DNA of 64,000 nucleotides from Paracoccus tegillarcae (GCF_002847305.1 NZ_CP025408.1:2873001-2937000), one strand, 5' to 3'; shown: positions 26,177 through 34,556, counted from the first letter of the stretch. Numbers and translations: made by a program. Notes: generated by a model from the letters alone, not told the origin.

Positions 26177-27790
26177 ATGACCTGTTTCATGGGGATCGAT
26201 GTCGGCACCGGCAGCGCGCGCGCCGGGATTTTTGATGCCGTGGGCAGGTTGTTGGGCAAAGCTGCATCCGAGATCGAGACCTTTCGCGAGGGCGCCGATA
26301 TCGTCGAACAGTCATCGGCGCAGATCTGGTCGGCCGTCTGTGGTGCCTCGCGCGCAGCCATCGCGCAGGCAGGCGTCGATCCCTCGGATGTGGTTGGCCT
26401 GGGCTTTGATGCGACCTGCTCGCTGGTGGTGCTGGATGAGACGGGCAACGGGCTGCCGGTCGGTGCCAGTGAAGATCCGGCGCGCGATATCATCGTCTGG
26501 ATGGATCACCGCGCCACAGCCGAGGCCCGCGATATCAACGCCACCAAACATCCGGTGCTGGCCTATGTCGGCGGCGTCATCTCGCCCGAGATGCAGACGC
26601 CAAAGCTGCTTTGGCTGCGGCGGCACCGGCCTCAGATCTATGTCAATGCGGCGCATTTCTTTGACCTGACCGATTTCCTGACCTGGAAGGCCACGGGATC
26701 ACTGGCGCGTTCGGATTGCACGGTGACCTGCAAATGGACCTATGTCGCAGGCGAGGGCGGATGGAACGCGGACTATTTCGACCAGATCGGCCTTGAGGAT
26801 CTGGCCCGGGAAGGATTTCGCCGCATCGGCGCGCAGATCGTCCCGCCGGGCACACCGTTGGCGCAGGGGCTGACAGACGAAGCGGCGCGCGCGTTGGGTT
26901 TGGCGCGCGGGACCGCCGTTGCCGCGGGTCTGATCGACGCTCATGCCGGGGGCTTGGGCACAGTGGGCGCCAGCGGGCTTGGGCCGGCGACGCAGAACAT
27001 GGGATATGTGTTCGGCACATCGTCCTGCACCATGACGACCACCACCGATCCGGTCTTTGTGCCGGGTGTCTGGGGTCCCTATTTCTCGGCCATGCTGCCG
27101 GGCATGTGGCTGAATGAGGGCGGGCAATCCGCCGCCGGTGCCGCGATCGACCGGCTGATCCGGCTGCATCCGGCCTTTGATCAGGTCTCAGCGCTGGCCG
27201 GGCGAACGGGTCAGTCCACCCCCGACTGGCTGATGCAAACCGCATTGGCTGGCGCCGGATCGGCCAGCGATGCCGCTAGGCTGGCCGACGGGCTGATCGT
27301 GGTGCCGGAATTTCTGGGAAATCGCGCGCCCCATGCCGATCCAGATACCCGCGCGGTGATCGCGGGGTTGGGGATGGGTGATACGCCAGACAGCCTCGTC
27401 GCGCTGTATATCGCCGGAATCTGTGGTCTGGGCTATGGCCTGCGCCAGATCCTGCACGCACAGGCTGCACGTGGTGCGGCGGTCGAGCGGATCGTGATTT
27501 CAGGCGGGGCGGGGCGAAACCCGGCGCTGCGTCAGCTGCTGGCAGATGCGACAGGCACGCCGGTGGTCGCCCCCGAAAGCGATGAGCCGGTCTTGCTGGG
27601 CGCCGCCATGTTGGGGGCCTGTGCCTCGGACAGCTATGACAGTCTGGCGAAATGCATGCCGGCCATGTCGCGCGTGTCCCAGACCCATGAACCGGCCCAG
27701 GGCGAGACCGCGCGGCTGCATGCCCGGCGCTTTGATCTTTACGAGCGTCTGCACGACGTCGCGCGCCAGGTGGCGGTTCAGGCGCGCTAG
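26177..27790 (+). CDS. FGGY-family pentulose kinase (ribulokinase-like)
   Basis: A 537-residue FGGY kinase, different from the 470-residue one upstream. Features are GIDVGTGSARAGIFD at the N-terminus, DIIVWMDHRA, the catalytic D254 in GLIDAHAGGLG, and FGTSSCTM. It belongs to the pentulose kinase branch (D-ribulokinase, ribitol-kinase-like). It has its own AGGAGG site 14 bases after the aldolase stop and is the last gene of the operon. Two FGGY kinases suggest either two substrates or two products of one sugar. Confidence 0.88.
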   Translation: MTCFMGIDVGTGSARAGIFDAVGRLLGKAASEIETFREGADIVEQSSAQIWSAVCGASRAAIAQAGVDPSDVVGLGFDATCSLVVLDETGNGLPVGASEDPARDIIVWMDHRATAEARDINATKHPVLAYVGGVISPEMQTPKLLWLRRHRPQIYVNAAHFFDLTDFLTWKATGSLARSDCTVTCKWTYVAGEGGWNADYFDQIGLEDLAREGFRRIGAQIVPPGTPLAQGLTDEAARALGLARGTAVAAGLIDAHAGGLGTVGASGLGPATQNMGYVFGTSSCTMTTTTDPVFVPGVWGPYFSAMLPGMWLNEGGQSAAGAAIDRLIRLHPAFDQVSALAGRTGQSTPDWLMQTALAGAGSASDAARLADGLIVVPEFLGNRAPHADPDTRAVIAGLGMGDTPDSLVALYIAGICGLGYGLRQILHAQAARGAAVERIVISGGAGRNPALRQLLADATGTPVVAPESDEPVLLGAAMLGACASDSYDSLAKCMPAMSRVSQTHEPAQGETARLHARRFDLYERLHDVARQVAVQAR

Positions 27791-27879
27791 GGCGGCTGTT
27801 TGGCGGTCGCCAGCGTGGAGGCATGCGCAGGTGCGCGGCGCAGGCGGCCACCCGTCCGGGCAGCCGCGCGCCGATGGCC

Positions 27880-28845
27880 TCAGCGAATGGGGTTGCGGTA
27901 AACCATGCGACGGACAGAGCCGGTCTTGGATCGCATCAGGATCGTTTCGGTGGTCAGATAGCCCGGTTCGCGCTTGATCCCGGCCACGACCGACCCATCG
28001 GTCACGCCAGTGGCGGCGAAGATCACATCCGCGGTCACCAGATCGTCCTTGGAATAAATGCGGTTCAGATCGGTGATACCCGCCTTGGCCGCGCGGCCGC
28101 GTTCGTCGTCATTGCGAAACAGCAGCCGGCCCCACATCTGACCGCCCATGCATTTCAACGCCGATGCGGCAAGCACGCCTTCGGGTGCACCGCCCGAGCC
28201 CATATACATGTCGATGCCGGTCAGTTCAGCCTCGGCGGTGTGGATGACGCCGGCCACATCGCCATCGGTGATCAGACGGATCGCGGCGCCGGTCTGGCGA
28301 ACCTCGGCGATCATGTCCTCGTGCCGGGGGCGCTCCAGGATACAGACGGTGATGTCGCTGTCCTTGACGCCACGGGCCGTTGCCAGTGCGCGCACACGCT
28401 CGGCCGGCGACATGTCCAGATTGACCACATCCTTGTCATAGCCCGGCCCGATGGCCAGCTTGTCCATGTAAACGTCAGGCGCGTGCAGCAGCGTGCCGCG
28501 CGGCGCCATGGCGATCACGGTCAAGGCGTTGGGCATATCCTTGGCGGTCAGCGTGGTGCCTTCCAGCGGGTCCAGCGCGATATCGACCTCGGGGCCGTTT
28601 CCAGTGCCGACCTCTTCGCCGATATACAGCATCGGGGCTTCGTCACGCTCGCCCTCACCGATGACGACGACACCCTTGATGTCCAGCATGTTCAACTGAT
28701 CGCGCATGGCATTCACGGCGGCCTGATCGGCGGCCTTTTCATCGCCGCGTCCGATCAGCAGGGCCGAGGCATGTGCCGCCGCCTCTGACACGCGGGCCAG
28801 GCCCAGGGACAGCATGCGATCGTTGAAATCCTTCTGGGTGCTCAT
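27880..28845 (-). CDS. glpX: class II fructose-1,6-bisphosphatase
   Basis: A 321-residue GlpX phosphatase of gluconeogenesis and the Calvin-type sugar-phosphate pathways. The lithium-sensitive phosphatase motifs VVIGEGERDEAPML and DPLEGTTL hold the metal ligands, and GSGGAPEGVLAAS is the substrate loop. The ATG at 28845 follows AGAGGAAAG. It converges with the sugar operon. Growth on pectin-derived triose phosphates and pyruvate would need this step, but that link is only functional inference. Confidence 0.95.
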   Translation of the reverse strand: MSTQKDFNDRMLSLGLARVSEAAAHASALLIGRGDEKAADQAAVNAMRDQLNMLDIKGVVVIGEGERDEAPMLYIGEEVGTGNGPEVDIALDPLEGTTLTAKDMPNALTVIAMAPRGTLLHAPDVYMDKLAIGPGYDKDVVNLDMSPAERVRALATARGVKDSDITVCILERPRHEDMIAEVRQTGAAIRLITDGDVAGVIHTAEAELTGIDMYMGSGGAPEGVLAASALKCMGGQMWGRLLFRNDDERGRAAKAGITDLNRIYSKDDLVTADVIFAATGVTDGSVVAGIKREPGYLTTETILMRSKTGSVRRMVYRNPIR

Positions 28846-28940
28846 CGGCTTTCCTCTGTTGCCTGGGGCTTTACCCGGCTTCTACGCGGCCACTGCCGGG
28901 CGGGCAAGGCTGTGTGGCACATAACGGGCACGCGCAGGGC

Positions 28941-29207
28941 TCATGCCGCGTCCAGTTCCAGCGCCAGCGCATGAATGCGCGGCACGATATCGCCAAGCGT
29001 GTTGTGCACCAGCCGGTGGCGCTGCAGCCTGCTGAGTCCGCCAAAGGCCGCGCTGTTCATGCGGATGCGGAAATGGCTTTGACCGCCGTCCTGATAGCCT
29101 GCGTGGCCGCGGTGGTCCTCGCTTTCGTCGATGATTTCCAGTGCCGTCGGGGCCAGTTCGGCCAGCCGTTCGGCCATCTCATCTGCAATCAATCGCTGAT
29201 TGGTCAT
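28941..29207 (-). CDS. BolA-family protein
   Basis: An 88-residue BolA-like protein. These proteins bind monothiol glutaredoxins and act in iron-sulfur or iron signalling. The signature helix-strand RHRLVHNTLGDIVPRIHALAL is present, with the conserved histidine in HNTL and another in GQSHFRIRM. AAAGGGGG precedes the ATG. It is divergent from the J-domain gene. Which BolA subfamily it belongs to cannot be fixed here. Confidence 0.93.
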   Translation of the reverse strand: MTNQRLIADEMAERLAELAPTALEIIDESEDHRGHAGYQDGGQSHFRIRMNSAAFGGLSRLQRHRLVHNTLGDIVPRIHALALELDAA

Positions 29208-29275
29208 ATAGGCCCCCTTTCATGTCCCGTGAAAAACCCTAAACTGCCTTTCCCGAGTCGCATAGGTGCTTGAGC

Positions 29276-29902
29276 ATGACCAACAACGACCCGTTCGATT
29301 TTGATATATCGGCCGCCAAAGACAAGAAACGCAGGTCCAAGGGCCGGCGCGGCATGTCTGGCGCGTTCGAAACCTCGACACGCATGTGCGATAAGGAAGG
29401 CTGTGATCAGCCCGGCAAGTATCGTGCGCCCAAAAGCCCGCGCAACCTCGAGGACTATTACTGGTTCTGCAAGGATCACGTGCGCGAGTACAATCTGAAC
29501 TGGAATTACTTTCAGGGTCAGTCCGAGGCCGAGTTCCAGGAGTTCCTGGACAACGCCACCGTGTGGGAACGTCCGACCAAACCCTTTGGCAAGGCCACCG
29601 AAGAACAGAAATGGGCGCGCCATGGGGTCAGCGATCCGCTGGAAATTCTGGGCGCCAATGGCACCAACCCCGAGGCACGGGCCAAAACCGGCCGCAAGCT
29701 GCCGCCGACCGAACGCAAGGCGCTGGATATTCTTGAGGCCAAGGACAACTGGACAAAGACCGAAATCAGAAAGCAATACAAATCACTGGTAAAGGTTCTT
29801 CATCCAGACATGAACGGCGGTGACCGCTCGGATGAGGACCGTCTGGCCGAGGTGGTCTGGGCCTGGGATCAGGTCAAGGAAAGCCGGTTCTTTCGGGACT
29901 GA
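29276..29902 (+). CDS. J-domain protein with N-terminal Cys/His cluster
   Basis: A 208-residue protein with the J domain at the C-terminus, where IRKQYKSLVKVLHPD contains the HPD tripeptide that stimulates Hsp70. The N-terminal part has C38, C43, C65 and H68, a possible zinc site, in a conserved-looking basic region. This layout, J domain last, is unlike classical DnaJ. ATG 29276 is used; a TTG two codons upstream is possible. It may direct DnaK to a particular client, but no partner is shown by context. Confidence 0.88.
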   Translation: MTNNDPFDFDISAAKDKKRRSKGRRGMSGAFETSTRMCDKEGCDQPGKYRAPKSPRNLEDYYWFCKDHVREYNLNWNYFQGQSEAEFQEFLDNATVWERPTKPFGKATEEQKWARHGVSDPLEILGANGTNPEARAKTGRKLPPTERKALDILEAKDNWTKTEIRKQYKSLVKVLHPDMNGGDRSDEDRLAEVVWAWDQVKESRFFRD

Positions 29903-29981
29903 GGCAGGCGAGGTCCGCTAGCAATAGTGTCTATCGGCACAACCTATCGGTGCCGCAACAGGGGCTTTGGCTGCGCGTGTG

Positions 29982-30043
29982 ATAACTGAACGCGGTGGCA
30001 TCGCCACGCCACCGCAAAGCATGGCTTGCGGTGGCGCAGTTAT
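29982..30043. terminator. nested inverted repeat between convergent genes
   Basis: ATAACTG and CAGTTAT form the outer arms. Inside lie several copies of GCGGTGG and its complement CCACCGC, so more than one stem can form. It lies between the convergent J-domain gene and livM and may terminate both. No long T-run is seen. Confidence 0.55.
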
Positions 30044-30059
30044 GTGATGGGCTTGGTCA

Positions 30060-31403
30060 TTACCGTTCCGGCACCAGCCCGCGTGGCGAGAAGCGCAGCA
30101 CCAGCAGCAGCACCAGACCCATGGCGATGAAGCGCATATGGGCCGCGCTATCCAGAAGGTGTTCCTTTAGCCCGCCCTCGGGCAGCGGTGTCACCAGCAC
30201 GCCGATCAGAGAGGGACCCCAGACCTCGACCTTGATCCAGAGGAACCAGATCAAGATCGCGCCCAGCACGGCACCCCAGTTATTGCCCGATCCGCCGACG
30301 ATCACCATGACCCAGATCAAAAAGGTATAGCGCAGCGGATTATAGCCCGTGGGCGCCATCAGCCCGTCCAGCGTGATCATCATTGCACCCGCAATCCCGA
30401 TCACGGCCGAGCCGATGACAAAGACCTGCAGATGCCGGCCGGTGACGTCCTTGCCCATCGCCTCGGCTGCGGTTTCATTGTCGCGGATCGCGCGCATCAT
30501 CCGGCCCCAGGGCGATTTCAGCGCCAGTTCGGCCAAGAGGATGATCGACAACAGCACAACGAGAAACAGCGACATGTAGCACAGCTTGACCCAGATGCCC
30601 GACGCCTCGGCCAGCGGGAAACCCCAATTGGCGGCCGCGGTCTGGAATTCCGGGTTCTGCTGCAACGCGATCTCATAGGGGACCGGGCGCGGGATCGAGG
30701 TGATGTTCTTGACCCCTCGCGCCAGCCATTCCTCGTTTTTCAGCACCGCCACGATGATTTCGCCGATGCCAAGCGTCGCGATGGCCAGATAGTCAGAGCG
30801 CAGTCCAAGCGCGACCTTGCCCACACCCCAGGCGGCAGCAGCGGCGAACAGCCCGCCGACGGGCCAGGATATCAGCACTGGCCAGCCCAGACCGCCCAGA
30901 TTGCCATATTGCGCCGACTGGTTCGCCTCGATCGCGATCACGGCGGGATCAAAGATATTGCGATAGAGCACAAAGCCCGCGATCAGCGCGCCGGTCACGG
31001 CCAGCCCGCGCACCCAGCCCCGCCTGAGGCGTTGCCACAGGGTCACGGCCAGTCCCAACGTCCCAAGCCCCACGACAAGGGCCGTCAGCACGCGCAGACC
31101 GCCCGAGGACCAGCCGCCGTCGACCGGGGGCAGGGACACCAGCACCGGAGCCAGCCCGCCAAGCGCCAGGAAACCCACGACGCCGACGTTGAACAGGCCC
31201 GCATAGCCCCATTGCATGTTCACCCCAAGTGCGGTGATGGCCGAGATCAGGCCCATGTTCAGGATCGCGAGAGAGGTGTTCCAGCTGCCCGAGAACATGG
31301 CGCTGCGCCAACTGCCCTCAAGGATGAACAGGATCGCGAGGATGGCGAACAGGATCGGCGCGCGCCAGGGATTGGAGGATTCGGCTTGGCGGTTGGTGGA
31401 CAT
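30060..31403 (-). CDS. livM: branched-chain amino acid ABC transporter permease LivM
   Basis: A 447-residue inner-membrane permease, longer than many LivM proteins. The extra length lies around residues 95-190, where two hydrophobic stretches and a loop (YRNIFDPAVIAIEANQSAQYGNLGG, described here by its ends YRNIF and NLGG) are inserted. The conserved core is visible as RSDYLAIATLGIGEI and the C-terminal GGSGNNWGAVLGA. It is the last gene of the six-gene liv unit and starts 13 bases after livH. Named by family; amide or urea substrates are also possible for such systems. Confidence 0.93.
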   Translation of the reverse strand: MSTNRQAESSNPWRAPILFAILAILFILEGSWRSAMFSGSWNTSLAILNMGLISAITALGVNMQWGYAGLFNVGVVGFLALGGLAPVLVSLPPVDGGWSSGGLRVLTALVVGLGTLGLAVTLWQRLRRGWVRGLAVTGALIAGFVLYRNIFDPAVIAIEANQSAQYGNLGGLGWPVLISWPVGGLFAAAAAWGVGKVALGLRSDYLAIATLGIGEIIVAVLKNEEWLARGVKNITSIPRPVPYEIALQQNPEFQTAAANWGFPLAEASGIWVKLCYMSLFLVVLLSIILLAELALKSPWGRMMRAIRDNETAAEAMGKDVTGRHLQVFVIGSAVIGIAGAMMITLDGLMAPTGYNPLRYTFLIWVMVIVGGSGNNWGAVLGAILIWFLWIKVEVWGPSLIGVLVTPLPEGGLKEHLLDSAAHMRFIAMGLVLLLVLRFSPRGLVPER

Positions 31404-31416
31404 AGCGCGGGCCCCC

Positions 31417-32424
31417 TTACACGGATTTGCCGCTGAACAGCCCGGTGGGCTTGAACAGCAGAACGATGATCAGGATGACGAAGCTGACGGCGAACTTGTA
31501 CTCGGTCGACAGCAGCTGCAGCAGCCCGTCCGGCTGCCAGTCGGGGAACAGATAGCCCGCGATCTTCAGCCAGGGATAGGTGATTGCCACCTCGGAAAAG
31601 GCCACCACAAAGCCGCCTGCGATGGCGCCAAGCGGGTTGCCCAGACCGCCCACGATGGCGGCGGCGAAGATCGGCAGCAGGATCTGGAAATAGTTGAAGG
31701 CCTTGAAGGATTTATCCAACCCGTACAGCACGCCGGCAATGGTCATCAGCGCGGCGGCGATGATCCAGGTCAGGCGCACGACGCGTTCGGGATCGACGCC
31801 GGAGAGCAGCGCCAGATCCTCGTTGTCGGAATAGGCGCGCATGGCCTTGCCCGATTTGGTGCGGTTGAGAAACCAGAACAGCGCCCAGACCACCACGACC
31901 ACGACGACCAGCGTCAGTGCCTGCGTGGTTTTCAGCGCCAGCCCCTCTGTCAGGCCCGACCATTCGCGGAAATCGCGGACATTGATCACGAAACGCGCGC
32001 CATCGGCAAATCGCTGCTCGTCCACGCCGATCAACAGGCGCGTGAACCCGTTCATCAGGAACATGACGCCGACAGAGGCCATCACCAGAATGATCGGCGC
32101 GGCCCGTTGTGCGCGGTAAAAGCGATAGACGGTGCGGTCGGTCAGCAGCACCACCGCCGCCGTCCCCGCAATCCCCACCGGCAGCGCCAGCAGCGCCGTG
32201 GGCAGCGGCCCGAGCGAGATCCCAAGCGATTGCAACCCCCATGTCACGATGATGGTGATCGCGGTGCCAAAGGCCATGGTGTCGCCATGGGCAAAGTTGG
32301 AAAATCGCAGGATGCCGTAGATCAGCGTGACCCCTAGCGCCCCAAGCGCAAGCTGCGCGCCATAGGTCGCGGCGGGGATGAAGACAAAGTTCAGAAAGGC
32401 CACGAGGGCGTTCAGGATATCCAT
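31417..32424 (-). CDS. livH: branched-chain amino acid ABC transporter permease LivH
   Basis: A 335-residue permease with about eight membrane helices. The typical LivH start is ALGALGVTLIYGILRFSNFAHGD, and GGLGNPLGAIAGGF is the conserved inner loop. The ATG at 32424 overlaps the TGA of the small secreted gene upstream by one base; a TTG one codon earlier is the alternative. It forms the membrane pore with LivM. Confidence 0.94.
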   Translation of the reverse strand: MDILNALVAFLNFVFIPAATYGAQLALGALGVTLIYGILRFSNFAHGDTMAFGTAITIIVTWGLQSLGISLGPLPTALLALPVGIAGTAAVVLLTDRTVYRFYRAQRAAPIILVMASVGVMFLMNGFTRLLIGVDEQRFADGARFVINVRDFREWSGLTEGLALKTTQALTLVVVVVVVWALFWFLNRTKSGKAMRAYSDNEDLALLSGVDPERVVRLTWIIAAALMTIAGVLYGLDKSFKAFNYFQILLPIFAAAIVGGLGNPLGAIAGGFVVAFSEVAITYPWLKIAGYLFPDWQPDGLLQLLSTEYKFAVSFVILIIVLLFKPTGLFSGKSV

Positions 32425-32813
32425 CAATGGGCCTCTTCGCAGCGTCCGAGATAGGTCATGACCATGGCCGGATCGGCGATATGGGTTGTGTAGCGCGCGG
32501 TTCCGTCGGGCGAGAGCGTCAGCAAGCGCGCGCCGGTGGCGTTTTCGATATTGAAAAGTCGAACCAGACCGTTCTGGTCCATGCCGGCAAGCGGCAGGTT
32601 CTCGGCACTGTCTTCCAGGCGCCCGCTCAGCGTGGCGATACCGGCGTCGATGCTGCTCGCAAGCAGCACCAGGCTGGCCTCATAACCCGAGGGCGCGCAT
32701 TCCTGGTCGAGACATTCGTTGTCAAAGCTGCAATGCCAGCTGGCCTCTTGCGCCAGCACGCCCAGGGGCATCAGGCTGCACAGGGCCGCTGCAAGGGCAG
32801 GGATCATTCGCAT
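32424..32813 (-). CDS. small cysteine-rich periplasmic protein of unknown function in the liv operon
   Basis: A 129-residue protein that I do not recognise. Residues 1-21 are a clear signal peptide ending VLAQ. The mature chain has four cysteines (28, 34, 39, 125), enough for two disulfides, with the first three clustered in WHCSFDNECLDQECAP. It sits between livF and livH, three bases after livF and overlapping the livH start, so it is co-translated with the transporter. A periplasmic accessory to the importer is possible; no function is shown. Confidence 0.8.
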   Translation of the reverse strand: MRMIPALAAALCSLMPLGVLAQEASWHCSFDNECLDQECAPSGYEASLVLLASSIDAGIATLSGRLEDSAENLPLAGMDQNGLVRLFNIENATGARLLTLSPDGTARYTTHIADPAMVMTYLGRCEEAH

Positions 32814-32816
32814 GTC

Positions 32817-33656
32817 TCAGCCCCCCAGGAAGGTGCGGCGCACCTCGTCATTGGCCATCAGCTCCTTGCCGGTGCCGGTATGTGCGTTGCGGCCCTGAAC
32901 CAGCACATAGGCCTTGTCGGCGATCATCATGGCCTGCTGGGCGTTCTGTTCCACCATCAGCACAGGCAAACCGCCTCGGGCGATGGCGATGATACGATCG
33001 AACAGCTCGTCCATGACAATGGGCGACACGCCCGCGGTCGGCTCGTCCAGCATCAGCAGGTCGGGCCGGGTCATCAGCGCGCGGCTGACGGCGACCTGCT
33101 GGCGTTGGCCACCTGACAACTCGCCTGCCGCCTGCTTGCGCTTGTCGGCGACGGCGGGGAAAAGCTCGTACACCTGTTGCAGCGTCTCGCGAATGTCATC
33201 GTCGCGGATAAAGGCGCCCATTTCCAGGTTTTCCTCGACCGTCATCGAGGGAAAGATGTTGTTCACCTGCGGCACAAATCCCATCCCGGCCTTGACCCGG
33301 TCCTGCGGATTTAGCGCCGTGATGTCACGCCCGTTCAGCCGGACCGAACCCTGCCGCAGATCCAGCATCCCGAAGATCGCCTTCATCGCGGTGGACTTGC
33401 CGGCGCCATTGGGGCCGACGATGACGGCGATTTCGCCCTTTTCGACCGCGATCGTGCAATCGTGCAGAATGTCCGGGCCGCGCCCGTAGCCGCCGGTCAT
33501 GCCGTCGCCGATCAGAAACGGATCGCCTGCGCGTCCGGGACCGGTGGGCCCGGATTTGCGGGTGCCGTCAACCGTGCCTGGCGGGCGTGGGTTCACGATC
33601 GACGCGTCGCGGTTGCCACGCTTTCCGAATGCCTTGTCGGCGTCGCTGTCGCTCAT
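32817..33656 (-). CDS. livF: branched-chain amino acid ABC transporter ATPase LivF, N-terminally extended
   Basis: A 279-residue ATPase with Walker A GPNGAGKST at 81-89, signature LSGGQRQQVAVSRAL, and Walker B LLMLDEPTAGVSP. Usual LivF proteins are about 235-240 residues with Walker A near residue 38, so this one has about 43 additional N-terminal residues rich in Gly, Pro, Arg and Asp. The ATG at 33656 overlaps the livG stop by four bases, which supports this start; an ATG after the extension (for example at GMTGGYGRG) is the alternative. Confidence 0.92.
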   Translation of the reverse strand: MSDSDADKAFGKRGNRDASIVNPRPPGTVDGTRKSGPTGPGRAGDPFLIGDGMTGGYGRGPDILHDCTIAVEKGEIAVIVGPNGAGKSTAMKAIFGMLDLRQGSVRLNGRDITALNPQDRVKAGMGFVPQVNNIFPSMTVEENLEMGAFIRDDDIRETLQQVYELFPAVADKRKQAAGELSGGQRQQVAVSRALMTRPDLLMLDEPTAGVSPIVMDELFDRIIAIARGGLPVLMVEQNAQQAMMIADKAYVLVQGRNAHTGTGKELMANDEVRRTFLGG

Positions 33657-34435
33657 GCGCCGATCATCTCCTTGTTTTTCAGGCCGCGGCCCAGATAGGC
33701 CTCGATCACCTGTTCGTTCTGCATGATCCCCTCTGCCGAACCCTGCGCCAGCACCTTGCCTTCGGCCATGACGATCACCGGATCGCAAAGCTTGCCGATG
33801 AAATCCATGTCATGCTCGATCACGCAGAAGGTATAGCCGCGTTCCTTGTTCAGCCGGATGATCGCGTCCGAGATCGTGCCCAGCAGGGTGCGGTTCACAC
33901 CTGCGCCGACCTCGTCGAGAAAGACGATATTGGCATCGACCATCATCGTGCGGCCCAGTTCCAGCAGCTTTTTCTGGCCACCCGAAAGATTGCCGGCCTT
34001 TTCGTGCGTCAGGTGTCGGATGGTCAGAAAGTCCAGCACCTCATCAGCGCGCTTGCGCAGCGCCTCTTCTTCGCGGTCGATCTGGCCGCGCCGGAACCAA
34101 GTGTTCACGATGGTTTCGCCGGTTTGTTTGCCAGGCACCATCATCAGGTTTTCGCGCACCGTCATCGACGAAAATTCATGGGCAAGCTGGAACGTGCGCA
34201 GCAGACCCTTGTGAAACAACTCATGTGGCGGCAGACCGGTGACGTCTTCGTCGCCCATGAAAACGCGACCGGAAGTTGGCTTGAGAACCCCTGCGATCAC
34301 ATTGAAAAGAGTTGTCTTTCCAGCCCCGTTCGGGCCGATGAGCCCGGTGATCGAGCCCTTTTCGATGGTCATGCTGGCACCGTCAACCGCACGGAATCCA
34401 CCAAAGTGTTTATGCAGATCCTCAACGCGGATCAT
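33653..34435 (-). CDS. livG: branched-chain amino acid ABC transporter ATPase LivG
   Basis: A 260-residue ATPase. Walker A is GPNGAGKTT, the signature is LSGGQKKLLELGRTMM, Walker B is IVFLDEVGAGVN (valine in place of the usual proline after the glutamate), and the switch histidine lies in VIEHDMDF. It pairs with LivF on the cytosolic side. It lies downstream of the binding-protein gene with a strong hairpin between. Confidence 0.94.
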   Translation of the reverse strand: MIRVEDLHKHFGGFRAVDGASMTIEKGSITGLIGPNGAGKTTLFNVIAGVLKPTSGRVFMGDEDVTGLPPHELFHKGLLRTFQLAHEFSSMTVRENLMMVPGKQTGETIVNTWFRRGQIDREEEALRKRADEVLDFLTIRHLTHEKAGNLSGGQKKLLELGRTMMVDANIVFLDEVGAGVNRTLLGTISDAIIRLNKERGYTFCVIEHDMDFIGKLCDPVIVMAEGKVLAQGSAEGIMQNEQVIEAYLGRGLKNKEMIGA

Positions 34436-34505
34436 GGCAATTTTCCCCTGTCAGATTGCGCCGTTTGTGGCGCAGCGGACCTTTGCGGCCCTGTCATTTA
34501 TTGCA

Positions 34506-34538
34506 ATCAGGCCCGATGCAGCGCGCATCGGGCCTGAT
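34506..34538 (-). terminator. intercistronic hairpin between livK and livG
   Basis: A perfect 14-base inverted repeat (ATCAGGCCCGATGC / GCATCGGGCCTGAT) with a five-base loop begins 19 bases after the livK stop. On the minus strand it is followed by TGCAATAAATG, without a strong T-run. It probably lets most transcripts end after livK, giving excess binding protein. Confidence 0.75.
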
Positions 34539-34556
34539 CAGATCTAACCGAAAGGC

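Noticed and set aside
18011..27790. AI-2 (Lsr) quorum signal uptake operon
   Set aside because: The binding protein and permeases resemble LsrB/LsrC/LsrD in layout, but lsrK, lsrF, lsrG and lsrR equivalents are absent and the metabolic genes are those of sugar use.
27823..28788. 321-residue + strand frame opposite glpX
   Set aside because: The minus-strand GlpX product has all family motifs; this one has none.
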